From: Termitidicoccus mucosus
GTDB taxonomy: Bacteria; Verrucomicrobiota; Verrucomicrobiia; Opitutales; Opitutaceae
DNA: 64,000 nucleotides
Direction of reading: 5' to 3'
Assembly: GCF_038725785.1 (NCBI RefSeq)
Contig: NZ_CP109796.1
Location: 2,728,001-2,792,000 of the forward strand
This document shows positions 28,210 through 35,496 of this stretch, piece after piece; the stretch's first letter is position 1, and every line of letters begins with the position of its first letter. Under the pieces are notes generated by a model. That model ran no database searches and was not told the origin of the DNA. It was given only the letters and a program-made list of their open reading frames with translations. The position numbers and the translations under genes were made by a program.

Positions 28210-28896
28210 ATGAGTCTTCCCTTCGTCATCATCGCCATCGACGGCGGCGCGGCCTCCGGCAAATCCTCCACCGCCCGCGCGCTCAGCGAACGATTCAACC
28301 TGCTGCACGTTGACACCGGCTCGTTCTACCGCGCCATCACCGCCGAACTCGTCCGCCGCGGCATCGCGCCCGAAAACCTCGACGCCCTCCGCGCCGCGCT
28401 CGCCGCGCTCGCGCTCGGCACCCGGGTCGAGGGCCGCGCCGCCCGCATGGAAATCGCCGGCCGGACCGTCGATCCCGCCGAAATCCGCAGCCCCGCCGTC
28501 AATGCCGCCGTCTCGCATTTCGCCGCCGTCCCGGACGTGCGCGCCGCGCTCCTCGCCTACCAGCGCGGCCAAGCCGGCGTCGCCCGCGGGCACGGCTTCC
28601 GCGGGCTCGTCATGGAAGGCCGCGACATCGGCTCCGTGATCTTTCCCGACGCCGATTTCCGCTTCTTCCTGCACGCCGACCCGGAGGAACGCGCCCGACG
28701 CCGCGCGCTCGAGGGCCAGCAGGACTCCATCGCCGAACGCGACCGCCTCGACACCCAGCGCAAAACCGCCCCGCTCGCCATCCCGCCCGGCGCGACCGCC
28801 ATCGACAGCACGCACCTCACGCTCGCGCAGGTCGTCGAAAAGATCTCCGTGCTTGTCGCGGTCAAAATCCCGCCCCTCCCGCCCGCCGCCGCATGA
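28210..28896 (+). CDS. cmk: Cytidylate kinase
   Basis: A 228-residue nucleoside monophosphate kinase phosphorylating CMP and dCMP. The P-loop DGGAASGKSSTARAL is at the N-terminus, followed by LHVDTGSFYRAI (nucleotide base binding), a GRDIGSVIFPDADFRFFLHA stretch (given here as GRDIGSVIF and FRFFLHA), and the Arg-rich lid PEERARRRALEGQQ. All are standard for bacterial Cmk. Its end overlaps the acyltransferase start by ATGA (28893-28896), so the two are coupled. Confidence 0.93.
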   Translation: MSLPFVIIAIDGGAASGKSSTARALSERFNLLHVDTGSFYRAITAELVRRGIAPENLDALRAALAALALGTRVEGRAARMEIAGRTVDPAEIRSPAVNAAVSHFAAVPDVRAALLAYQRGQAGVARGHGFRGLVMEGRDIGSVIFPDADFRFFLHADPEERARRRALEGQQDSIAERDRLDTQRKTAPLAIPPGATAIDSTHLTLAQVVEKISVLVAVKIPPLPPAAA

Positions 28897-29552
28897 GCTA
28901 CGAGTTTCGCCAGGTCGAGATGGATCGCGTGTATGGCTTCTGCCACTACATGCTGCGCGTGCTTTATGACATTGCCTTTCGCGGCGACGTTTACGGGCAG
29001 GACAACATCCCGAAATCCGGCCCGTTCATGCTGGCCTCGAACCACGCCAGCCACCTCGACCCGCCCTTCGTCGGCGCGCATGTCCCGCACCAGGTCTCGT
29101 TTTTCGCCAGAAAAACCCTCTGGAAACCCGGCCTCGCTTCGTGGTGGCTCGACACCGTCGGCACCATCCCCGTGGACCGCGACGGCGGCTCCGACGTGAA
29201 CTCCATCAAACGCGTGCTTCAGGCCATCAAGGACGGCAAGGTCATCATCCTTTTCCCGGAGGGCACGCGCTCGCCCGACGGCGGCCTGCAACGCGCCAAG
29301 CCCGGCGTCGGCATGCTCGCGTGCCGCACGCATGTGCCGGTGCTGCCCGCGCGGATTTTCGGCTCATTCCAGGCCTTTGGCCGCGACGGCAAATTCCGCC
29401 CCGGCACGCCCATCTCGGTCGTTTACGGCAAACCCATGATGCCCGGCGAATACGACCATCCCGGGGACGGCAAGGAACGCTACCTGCGCGCCAGCGAACG
29501 CATCATGGCCCGCATCGCCGCGCTGAAACTGCCCGAGCCGGCGATGGTGTAG
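28893..29552 (+). CDS. plsC: 1-acyl-sn-glycerol-3-phosphate acyltransferase
   Basis: A 219-residue membrane-associated acyltransferase making phosphatidic acid. The HX4D motif appears as SNHASHLDPPF, and the acceptor-binding motif as ILFPEGTRSPDGG, with a third block VPVLPARIFG. Between them, FFARKTLWKPGLASWWL and GTIPVDRDGG match the PlsC family. The first 40 residues contain a hydrophobic helix (HYMLRVLYDIAF). The cmk-plsC overlap is a common bacterial arrangement. Confidence 0.92.
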   Translation: MSYEFRQVEMDRVYGFCHYMLRVLYDIAFRGDVYGQDNIPKSGPFMLASNHASHLDPPFVGAHVPHQVSFFARKTLWKPGLASWWLDTVGTIPVDRDGGSDVNSIKRVLQAIKDGKVIILFPEGTRSPDGGLQRAKPGVGMLACRTHVPVLPARIFGSFQAFGRDGKFRPGTPISVVYGKPMMPGEYDHPGDGKERYLRASERIMARIAALKLPEPAMV

Positions 29553-29562
29553 GCTCGGCGCA

Positions 29563-29825
29563 GGAGCGGCGGCGTCTCCGCCGCCGGACGAGGCGCAGCC
29601 TCGCCAGATTGGTTGGCACGAACGGCCCCGCCCATGCCGCGCAACTCATGCCCTTTACGACTAAAAATCAGCCGTCGCCGAAAAACGGTGCGCTTAACCG
29701 CGACGGCCTCGCAGGAGCTCGGCCCTCCAGAAGTCGAACTTCATTTCGTAAAGGGCATAAAGGGCAGGATACCCGGGCTGCTTTGGCGCGCTGATGCGCG
29801 TCCGGCGGCGAGACGCCGCCGCTCC
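29563..29825. repeat. Nested long-range inverted repeats after plsC
   Basis: The outer arms GGAGCGGCGGCGTCTCCGCC (29563-29582, extending to 29585) and GGCGGCGAGACGCCGCCGCT (29804-29823, extending to 29825) pair with one gap. Inner arms ATGCCCTTTACGA (29648-29660) and TCGTAAAGGGCAT (29746-29758) are exact. The 293-bp gap between the convergent plsC and cdd genes contains nothing else recognisable. Confidence 0.65.
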
Positions 29826-29845
29826 GTCGCCCCGCGCGACATCCC

Positions 29846-30262
29846 TCACAAATCCAGATTTCCCGGCCCGAACGCCCCCGGCAGCAATTTGTCCAGCGTC
29901 GTGTCGATGCGTCCGGCGGCGGCGCAAACCGAAACCACCCGGGCCTCCGGGCCGAATTCGTTAATGACTTGGCGGCACGCGCCGCAGGGAGCGGTGGGAG
30001 TCGCGGTCGGCGTGTGGATCACCACGCAGCGAATCGCGCGTTCGCCCGCCGCCACTGCGGCGAAAACCGCCGCGCGCTCGGCGCAGATGCCGAGCCCGTA
30101 GCAGGCGTTTTCCACGTTGCAGCCGGCATAGATCTTGCCCGACCCGGCCAGCACCGCCGCGCCCACCGCGAACTTGCTATACGGGGCGTAAGCCCGGGCC
30201 GACGCCTCGCGGGCGTTTTTCTCAAGCCGTCGCAAAACCGGAGCGGACGGGGACGGCTTCAT
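29846..30262 (-). CDS. cdd: Cytidine deaminase
   Basis: A 138-residue pyrimidine salvage enzyme deaminating cytidine and deoxycytidine to uridine forms. The small tetrameric (T-CDA) type is recognisable by AYAPYSKFAVGAAVLA, NVENACYGLGICAERAAVFAA (zinc Cys and catalytic Glu in CAE) and the second zinc motif PCGACRQV. Length is typical. It lies only 4 bp downstream of coaD on the same strand, so both are probably on one transcript. Confidence 0.93.
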   Translation of the reverse strand: MKPSPSAPVLRRLEKNAREASARAYAPYSKFAVGAAVLAGSGKIYAGCNVENACYGLGICAERAAVFAAVAAGERAIRCVVIHTPTATPTAPCGACRQVINEFGPEARVVSVCAAAGRIDTTLDKLLPGAFGPGNLDL

Positions 30263-30266
30263 CGGG

Positions 30267-30752
30267 TCACCTCTTTATCGCATACGCCCGCCTGAGCGCG
30301 TCGGCCACGTTCGGCGGGACAAAATGCGACACATCTCCATCGTAACGAGCCACTTGCTTGACGAGATTCGAGCTCGTGAAGCTGTAGGCCCCGCGCGGCA
30401 TCACAAAGAGTGTCTCAATCTCCGGCTTTAAGTGTCGATTCATCAAAGCCATGTTAAACTCGAACTCGAAATCCGACAGCGCGCGCAGGCCGCGGATGAT
30501 GGCGTTCGCCTTTTGCTCCATCGCAAAATCCACCAGCAGGCCGTCGAACCTCGTCACCGACACGTTGGGCAGGTCCTTGATGTTGGGCAGAAACATCGCC
30601 ATGCGCTCCTCCGGGCTGAAAAGCGGCCCCTTGCCGGGGTTGTGCGCGACGGCCACGGTCACGTGGTCAAACAGGCGCGCGGCGCGCGAGAGGACGTCGA
30701 GATGTCCGTAAGTGACGGGATCAAAGGTGCCGGGATAAATGCAATGGCGCAT
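30267..30752 (-). CDS. coaD: Phosphopantetheine adenylyltransferase
   Basis: A 161-residue enzyme for the fourth step of coenzyme A synthesis. The nucleotidyltransferase motif [16 protein letters not shown] is at the N-terminus (TxGH as TYGH); [35 protein letters not shown] (written here in part) and the C-terminal [19 protein letters not shown] follow. All family landmarks are present at normal spacing. It is upstream of cdd and divergent from pgsA. Confidence 0.95.
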   Translation of the reverse strand: MRHCIYPGTFDPVTYGHLDVLSRAARLFDHVTVAVAHNPGKGPLFSPEERMAMFLPNIKDLPNVSVTRFDGLLVDFAMEQKANAIIRGLRALSDFEFEFNMALMNRHLKPEIETLFVMPRGAYSFTSSNLVKQVARYDGDVSHFVPPNVADALRRAYAIKR

Positions 30753-30922
30753 CGGAGCGGGTTTGGGAACAAAGGGTTCTTGATTGAATCTTGGTAATCT
30801 TAAACGGTGTCAGGCGTCTTTGCCGCACACCGGCGAGAAAAGCAACTCATGAGCACGAATTTTATCACCATCTCCCTGACGAGGTTGTTTCCGGCGTCTT
30901 CAGGCAACCTTCCCGCCCGCGC

Positions 30923-31513
30923 ATGAAACTCAACCTGCCCAACCTCCTCACCATCTCGCGCATCCCGCTGATGTTTTTCATCGTGTGGCTGATGTATTGC
31001 AAGTGGCCGGGCTCGGCCACGCTCGCGTTTGTGGTGTTTGTGGCGACCGGCGTGAGCGACTGGCTCGACGGCTATCTGGCCCGGCGCCAGAAACTCGTCT
31101 CGAACTTCGGAAAGTTCATGGACGCCATCACCGACAAGATTCTCGTCATCGGCCTGATGGTCGCCTTCGTCGAGCAATACGACTCGGTGCTGTTTCTCGT
31201 GATGGTGCTGCTCACGCTCTGCCGCGAGTTTCTCGTGAGCGGCATGCGCATGGTGGCCGCGACCAAGGGCGTGGTCGTGGCGGCGGAACGCGGCGGCAAG
31301 GTGAAAACCTCCATCCAGCTCGTCGCGGTGGGCTTCCTGCTCTTCGTGCCGATGCTCGAGCGCGACCTCGCGCGTTTCCTGCCGTTTTCCGTCACCGACT
31401 ATTATGACATCATCCACGATATCGGCATCTACCTCTTCGTCGTGGCGACCGTCCTCGCGGTCAACTCCGGCATCAACTACCTGCGGAAATACCGCCATGT
31501 GCTCGACGAATGA
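30923..31513 (+). CDS. pgsA: CDP-diacylglycerol-glycerol-3-phosphate 3-phosphatidyltransferase
   Basis: A 196-residue inner-membrane enzyme making phosphatidylglycerophosphate. The CDP-alcohol phosphotransferase signature is complete across SDWLDGYLARRQKLVS and FGKFMDAITDK (D-x2-DG-x2-AR-x8-G-x3-D-x3-D). Several hydrophobic helices surround it. ATG 30923 is chosen because MKLNLPNLLTISRIPLMF is the classic PgsA N-terminus; the longer upstream frame adds non-conserved sequence. pgpA, encoding the next enzyme, follows after 173 bp containing an inverted repeat. Confidence 0.93.
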   Translation: MKLNLPNLLTISRIPLMFFIVWLMYCKWPGSATLAFVVFVATGVSDWLDGYLARRQKLVSNFGKFMDAITDKILVIGLMVAFVEQYDSVLFLVMVLLTLCREFLVSGMRMVAATKGVVVAAERGGKVKTSIQLVAVGFLLFVPMLERDLARFLPFSVTDYYDIIHDIGIYLFVVATVLAVNSGINYLRKYRHVLDE

Positions 31514-31533
31514 CGGGCGCGCTTCGGGCGCCG

Positions 31534-31664
31534 GTTCAAGTTCAAAGTTTAAGTTGAAGTTGAAAGTTTAAGTTCAAGCCGCAACGCTGCGCAGTCCATG
31601 GCTTCGCATTTCTCAGCGCCTCCGCGCAGCCGGAGTCTTCAACTTCACCTTTAAACTTAAACTG
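31534..31664. repeat. Inverted repeat, AAGTTTAAGTT family copy 1
   Basis: The left arm is built of repeated AAGTTTAAGTTGAAGTTGAA words (from 31534) and the right arm reads CTTCAACTTCACCTTTAAAC followed by TTAAACTGG (31637-31664). The loop is GC-rich. It lies between pgsA and pgpA. The same family recurs at 51199-51296, and both copies are followed by GGCCGCG.AGCGGC. Confidence 0.75.
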
Positions 31665-31686
31665 GCCGCGCAGCGGCGGCCCTCTC

Positions 31687-32220
31687 ATGAGCATCAGGCA
31701 ACCTCTCTGGCCGCGTTTTTTGCCCACTCCCGTCGTGCTCGCGCTCGCCCGCGTGGGTCCGTTTGGCCGCGCGCGCAAGGCCCCCGGCACCTGGGGCTCG
31801 GTGGCGGGGCTGGGGCTCCAGTTGCTGGTGTTTCACTACCTGCATCCGCTCGCGGCCGTGGTGCTCTGCCTGCTCGGCATCTGGTTTTCCGTGGCGGTGT
31901 GCGGCGAGGCCGAGTTTCGCCTCGGCAAACGCGATCCCGGCGACGTCGTGCTCGACGAATTTGTCGCGATGCCGCTGTGTTTTCTCGGCTGGCCGCTTAT
32001 CGCCGGCTCGCTGCCCGCGTGGGCCGCGCCTTGGGGCGTGTATGTCGCGGCCTTCGCGCTCTTCCGGCTCTTCGACATCGCGAAGCCCTTCGGCATCAAA
32101 AAACTCCAGGACCTTCCCGGCGGCTGGGGCGTGACCATCGACGACACCGCCGCCGCCCTCGCGACCTGCGGCGTGCTGCACGCCGCGGCCTTTGCCCTGC
32201 GGCATTTCGGGGGCGCCTGA
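31687..32220 (+). CDS. pgpA: Phosphatidylglycerophosphatase A
   Basis: A 177-residue membrane phosphatase that would convert the PgsA product to phosphatidylglycerol. Family motifs are KAPGTWGSVAGLGL, the acidic DVVLDEFVAMPLCF (Asp and Glu catalytic or metal ligands), and FRLFDIAKPFGIKKLQ followed by GGWGVTIDDTAAAL. Three or four hydrophobic segments are present. Co-orientation with pgsA indicates a two-gene phospholipid head-group unit. Confidence 0.93.
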   Translation: MSIRQPLWPRFLPTPVVLALARVGPFGRARKAPGTWGSVAGLGLQLLVFHYLHPLAAVVLCLLGIWFSVAVCGEAEFRLGKRDPGDVVLDEFVAMPLCFLGWPLIAGSLPAWAAPWGVYVAAFALFRLFDIAKPFGIKKLQDLPGGWGVTIDDTAAALATCGVLHAAAFALRHFGGA

Positions 32221-32260
32221 TCCTTCCCCCTCCTCCCTCCGAACCGGCAAAGCCGACTGC

Positions 32261-32356
32261 TTTCTCTTTCCTCTTTATCTTTCTTCTTTCTCCCGCGGCG
32301 AAGCCTTTTTCGTTTTTTGAGAGAAAGAGGAAAGAGAAAGAATAAAGAGGAAAGAT
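32261..32356. repeat. Inverted repeat, AG-rich family copy 3
   Basis: A C/T-rich arm (TTTCTCTTTCCTCTTTATCT, from 32261) faces an A/G-rich arm (GAGAAAGAGGAAAGAGAAAG, from about 32321 to 32356), imperfectly paired around a GC-rich loop. The A/G arm is almost identical to the right arm at 15745-15784. It lies between the convergent pgpA and dehydrogenase genes. Confidence 0.75.
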
Positions 32357-32366
32357 TGGGAAGGCC

Positions 32367-33200
32367 CTACCCCAGCAACTTGATCAGCGCCGCGAAGTCC
32401 TCGTCGGCATAACCGGCCTGATCGGCGTGCCACAGGCATTCGCGCACGGTGTCGAGCACCGGGAAATCCTCGCAACCCTGGGTCCGCGACGCGAGGCGCA
32501 TGTCCTTGAGCATGTGCTTCACCGAAAACTGCGGCGAAAACTCGCCCGCGCGCAGCTTCGGCTCCTTCAGCAAGGTCAGCCCCGAGCAGCTCACGTTCTT
32601 CTTGATCGCGGTGAAAAACACGTCGTCGCTCACGCCGGAGCGGCGCACCATCGTGAGCGCCTCGGCCAGCGCCTGCATCTGCGCGGAAATGTTCAGGTTC
32701 ATCGCGAGCTTGAGCGTGGTCGCCTGCCGGTTGTCGCCGATGTGGTAACGCGCCTCGGAAATCAGCGACAGCAACGGCTCCACCGCGCGGACCAGTTCCT
32801 CCGCGCCGCCGAGGTAAAACACCGATTTTTTCTGCTCCGCCGCCGGCTTGCTGCCGGTGAACGGCGCCTCCAGGTAGCGCGCGCCGCGCGCCTCGACCAG
32901 CGACTTGAACTCGCTGCTGCCCGCCGGGTCGATCGTGCTCGATTGCACGACGATCTTGCCCTGCGCCAGCGCGGGCGAGATCTGCTCGATGATGCCGCGC
33001 ACGGCGGGCGGGTCGGCCACGACGATCTGGACCACGTCGGCCGCGCGCGCCACCACCTCCGCGGTCGGCAGCCATTTCGGGAAATCCGGCTTCGCCGTGC
33101 GGTTCCACGCGCCCGCGAGCACGCCCGCCTCGTGATAATGCCGCGCCCAGACGCCGCCGATGATGCCCAGCCCGATGACCCCGATGCTTTGTGATTTCAT
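32367..33200 (-). CDS. NAD(P)-dependent beta-hydroxyacid dehydrogenase family protein
   Basis: A 277-residue oxidoreductase of the 3-hydroxyisobutyrate dehydrogenase/GLYR family. The N-terminal Rossmann motif is IGVIGLGIIGGVWARHY, the substrate-binding loop reads FTGSKPAAEQKK, and the catalytic-lysine helix is NNRQATTLKLAMNLNI. The C-terminal helical domain has the normal length. The reaction is likely reduction of a small aldehyde or oxidation of a beta-hydroxyacid; the exact substrate cannot be told. ATG 33200 (MKSQSIGV) is preferred over an extension from 33281. Confidence 0.85.
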   Translation of the reverse strand: MKSQSIGVIGLGIIGGVWARHYHEAGVLAGAWNRTAKPDFPKWLPTAEVVARAADVVQIVVADPPAVRGIIEQISPALAQGKIVVQSSTIDPAGSSEFKSLVEARGARYLEAPFTGSKPAAEQKKSVFYLGGAEELVRAVEPLLSLISEARYHIGDNRQATTLKLAMNLNISAQMQALAEALTMVRRSGVSDDVFFTAIKKNVSCSGLTLLKEPKLRAGEFSPQFSVKHMLKDMRLASRTQGCEDFPVLDTVRECLWHADQAGYADEDFAALIKLLG

Positions 33201-33346
33201 ATGATAATTTGTGTTGGATGATGGTATTAACTGACCACGAAGAGCATGCCGGATGCAAAGAAAAGACGTCTTTGATGGCAATCTTGCGAATCAGAGAAGC
33301 CCTTGGTCCCACGCAGTTTTTCTTCGCGCCCTTCGCGGTTAAAAGA

Positions 33347-34051
33347 TCAGCCCAGAATCTCCAGCAGCCGCGTGAAAAGCCGGTCCACCCGCGCCTGATT
33401 TTCCCGCACGAGTTCCTTGAACCGTTCGAAGTCGATCCCCGCCGCGCCCTCAAGCCCGTTGGCGTAGTTGTCCACGATGGCGAGCGAGTTGTAGCGCAGG
33501 CCGGTTTCCGCGCACAAGTCGGCTTCATGCGCCGCCGTCATGCCGACCACGTCGCCCCACTCGCGGAGGATGCGCACCTCGGCGCGCGTCTCGAAGCGCG
33601 GCCCGCGCATCTGCACGTAGATTTTCCCGGTGTGCACGACGAACTCCGGCGCGAGCTTTTCCGTGAGCATCGGGATGAGATTGTTGGCGATGCCGGGCGA
33701 GCCGCCGCGCAGTTCATCGTCGAAAAACGTCGCCGGCCCGTCTTGCAGGCACACGTAGTCCGCGCACGACACCAGCGTGCCCGGCGGCAGGTTGAGCCGC
33801 AGCGAGCCGACCGAGTTGACCGACACCACGTCGGTAAAACCGAGGTCGGCCAGCGCGCGGATGTTGGCGCGATGGTTGATGGCGTGCGGCGGCTTTTGCG
33901 CACCCTCGCCGTGCCGGTTGATGATCACGTGCCCGCCGCGCTTGCGATAGGAAACCCGTCCCCATGTCGTCTCGACCGCCGCCCCCTGCCCCCAATCGGT
34001 GAACAAGGCTGAGTTCATCATGCTCGTCCCGCTAATGAATGCGACCTTCAT
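33347..34051 (-). CDS. MTA/purine nucleoside phosphorylase family protein
   Basis: A 234-residue phosphorylase of the methylthioadenosine/purine nucleoside phosphorylase superfamily, cleaving a purine nucleoside with phosphate for salvage. Motifs are RHGEGAQKPPHAINHRANI (phosphate and His), VVSVNSVGSLRLNLPPGTLV, YVQMRGPRFETRAEVRI and DVVGMTAAHEADLCAE (Met and Glu of the ribose site), then VDNYANGL. The base-specificity residue after VDNYANG is not decisive between MTA and inosine or guanosine. ATG 34051 (MKVAFISG) is preferred over 34081. Confidence 0.85.
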   Translation of the reverse strand: MKVAFISGTSMMNSALFTDWGQGAAVETTWGRVSYRKRGGHVIINRHGEGAQKPPHAINHRANIRALADLGFTDVVSVNSVGSLRLNLPPGTLVSCADYVCLQDGPATFFDDELRGGSPGIANNLIPMLTEKLAPEFVVHTGKIYVQMRGPRFETRAEVRILREWGDVVGMTAAHEADLCAETGLRYNSLAIVDNYANGLEGAAGIDFERFKELVRENQARVDRLFTRLLEILG

Positions 34052-34200
34052 GCCGCCCATTATCGCGCGCCCGCGCATCATCGCCAGCTATTTCCCGTAC
34101 GCCACTGTATGCGATCTTTTCCGCCCGGCCGCGTCCAAAAGCCATTTTTCGGTTCGCAACCACCGCCCGCCCCCTTCAATCCTTCAACTCTTTCTCCGCC

Positions 34201-35184
34201 ATGCCCATATTCGACAAACCGCTTTCCGAACTCAAAAAATATCGCGGCGTCAATCCGCGCCCCGCCGACTTCGACGCCTACTGGCGCGCCGCGCTGGCCG
34301 AGCTCGACGCCACCCCGCCGCAGGCCGAACTCGTGCCCAGCACCGCCATCAACCCGCATGGCGCCGAGTGCTTCGACCTCTGGTTCAACGGCACCGCCGG
34401 CGCGCGCGTTTACGCCAAATACCTTCGCCCTAAAACCGCCGCCGCGCGCAAGGCCGCCGCGCCGCGCCACCCCGCCCTCCTTATCTTTCACGGCTACAGC
34501 GGGCACAGCGGCGACTGGACCGACAAGCTCGCCTACGTGAGCCAGGGTTTCTGCGTCGCCGCGCTCGACTGCCGCGGGCAGGGCGGGCGCTCCGAGGACA
34601 CCGGCGGCGTGAAAGGCAACACCCACCGCGGCCAGATCATCCGCGGCCTCGGCGACCCCGATCCGCAAAAGCTCCTCTTCCGTAACATATTTCTGGATAC
34701 GGCCCAGCTCGCCCGCGTCGTCATGGCGATGCCCGGGGTGGACCCGGCCCGCGTCGGCGCCACCGGCGGCTCGCAAGGCGGCGGCCTCACGCTCGCCTGC
34801 GCCGCGCTCGAGCCGCGCATCAAGCGGGCCGCGCCCGTCTTCCCCTTCCTCTGCGACTACCGCCGCGTCTGGGACATGGACCTCGCCAAGGATGCCTACG
34901 AGGAACTCCGCGCCTACTTCCGGCTCTTCGACCCGACGCACGCGCGGGAAAAAGAAATATTCACCAAGCTCGGTTATATAGATTGCCAATACCTCGCCCC
35001 GCGCATCAAGGCCGAGGTGCTCATGGCGACCGGCCTGATGGACACCATCTGTCCGCCCTCGACCCAGTTTGCCGCCTACAACAAGATCAAGTCGCGCAAA
35101 CGCATGGAAATCTACCCCGACTTCGCGCACGAACACCTTCCCTCCCACAACGACAAAATCTTCGAGTTCATGCGCGGTTTGTGA
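34201..35184 (+). CDS. CE7 family acetyl esterase (acetyl xylan esterase/cephalosporin deacetylase)
   Basis: A 327-residue alpha/beta hydrolase of carbohydrate esterase family 7, removing acetyl groups from xylo-oligosaccharides and similar substrates. The N-terminus PLSELKKYRGVNPRPADFD is typical. The family's RGQGGRS is visible, as are the nucleophile GGSQGGG, the Asp-containing GLMDTICPPST and the His in YPDFAHEHLP. There is no signal peptide, so it acts in the cytoplasm on imported oligosaccharides, as CE7 enzymes usually do. It is convergent with the GH112 gene. Confidence 0.9.
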   Translation: MPIFDKPLSELKKYRGVNPRPADFDAYWRAALAELDATPPQAELVPSTAINPHGAECFDLWFNGTAGARVYAKYLRPKTAAARKAAAPRHPALLIFHGYSGHSGDWTDKLAYVSQGFCVAALDCRGQGGRSEDTGGVKGNTHRGQIIRGLGDPDPQKLLFRNIFLDTAQLARVVMAMPGVDPARVGATGGSQGGGLTLACAALEPRIKRAAPVFPFLCDYRRVWDMDLAKDAYEELRAYFRLFDPTHAREKEIFTKLGYIDCQYLAPRIKAEVLMATGLMDTICPPSTQFAAYNKIKSRKRMEIYPDFAHEHLPSHNDKIFEFMRGL

Positions 35185-35211
35185 CACCTGCATCCCATTT
35201 TTTGCAGGAGA

Positions 35212-35481
35212 TTTTAATCGCGGAAGCGCGGAAAAGCGGAAACCCAGGAAAAACTATATTGATGCCTGTCTATTTTCAATGTCCGGGAGGAGTCATGAGG
35301 GAGAAATTGTTCTCACAAAGGCACGAAGGCACAAAGGAATGGGAAATCCTCCCCCTTCCCTCTTTGTGCCTTCGTGCCTTTGTGAGAGACAAAAAAGTTC
35401 CTGCAATAGGCATCGGAAACAGCGACGAACCCTATTTATAATATTCCGCCTTTTCGTCCTTCCGCGCTTCCGTGATTAAAA
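35212..35481. repeat. Nested inverted repeats between CE7 and GH112 genes
   Basis: The outer arms TTTTAATCGCGGAAGCGCGG (from 35212) and TTCCGCGCTTCCGTGATTAA (ending 35479-35481) pair with few mismatches. Inside are exact 26-bp arms at 35311-35336 and 35362-35387, built of TCACAAAGGCACGAAGGCAC. A 25-nt spacer separates the inner arms. The 312-bp gap between two convergent genes is filled by this structure. Confidence 0.85.
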
Positions 35482-35496
35482 AAACAAAACCACGTC

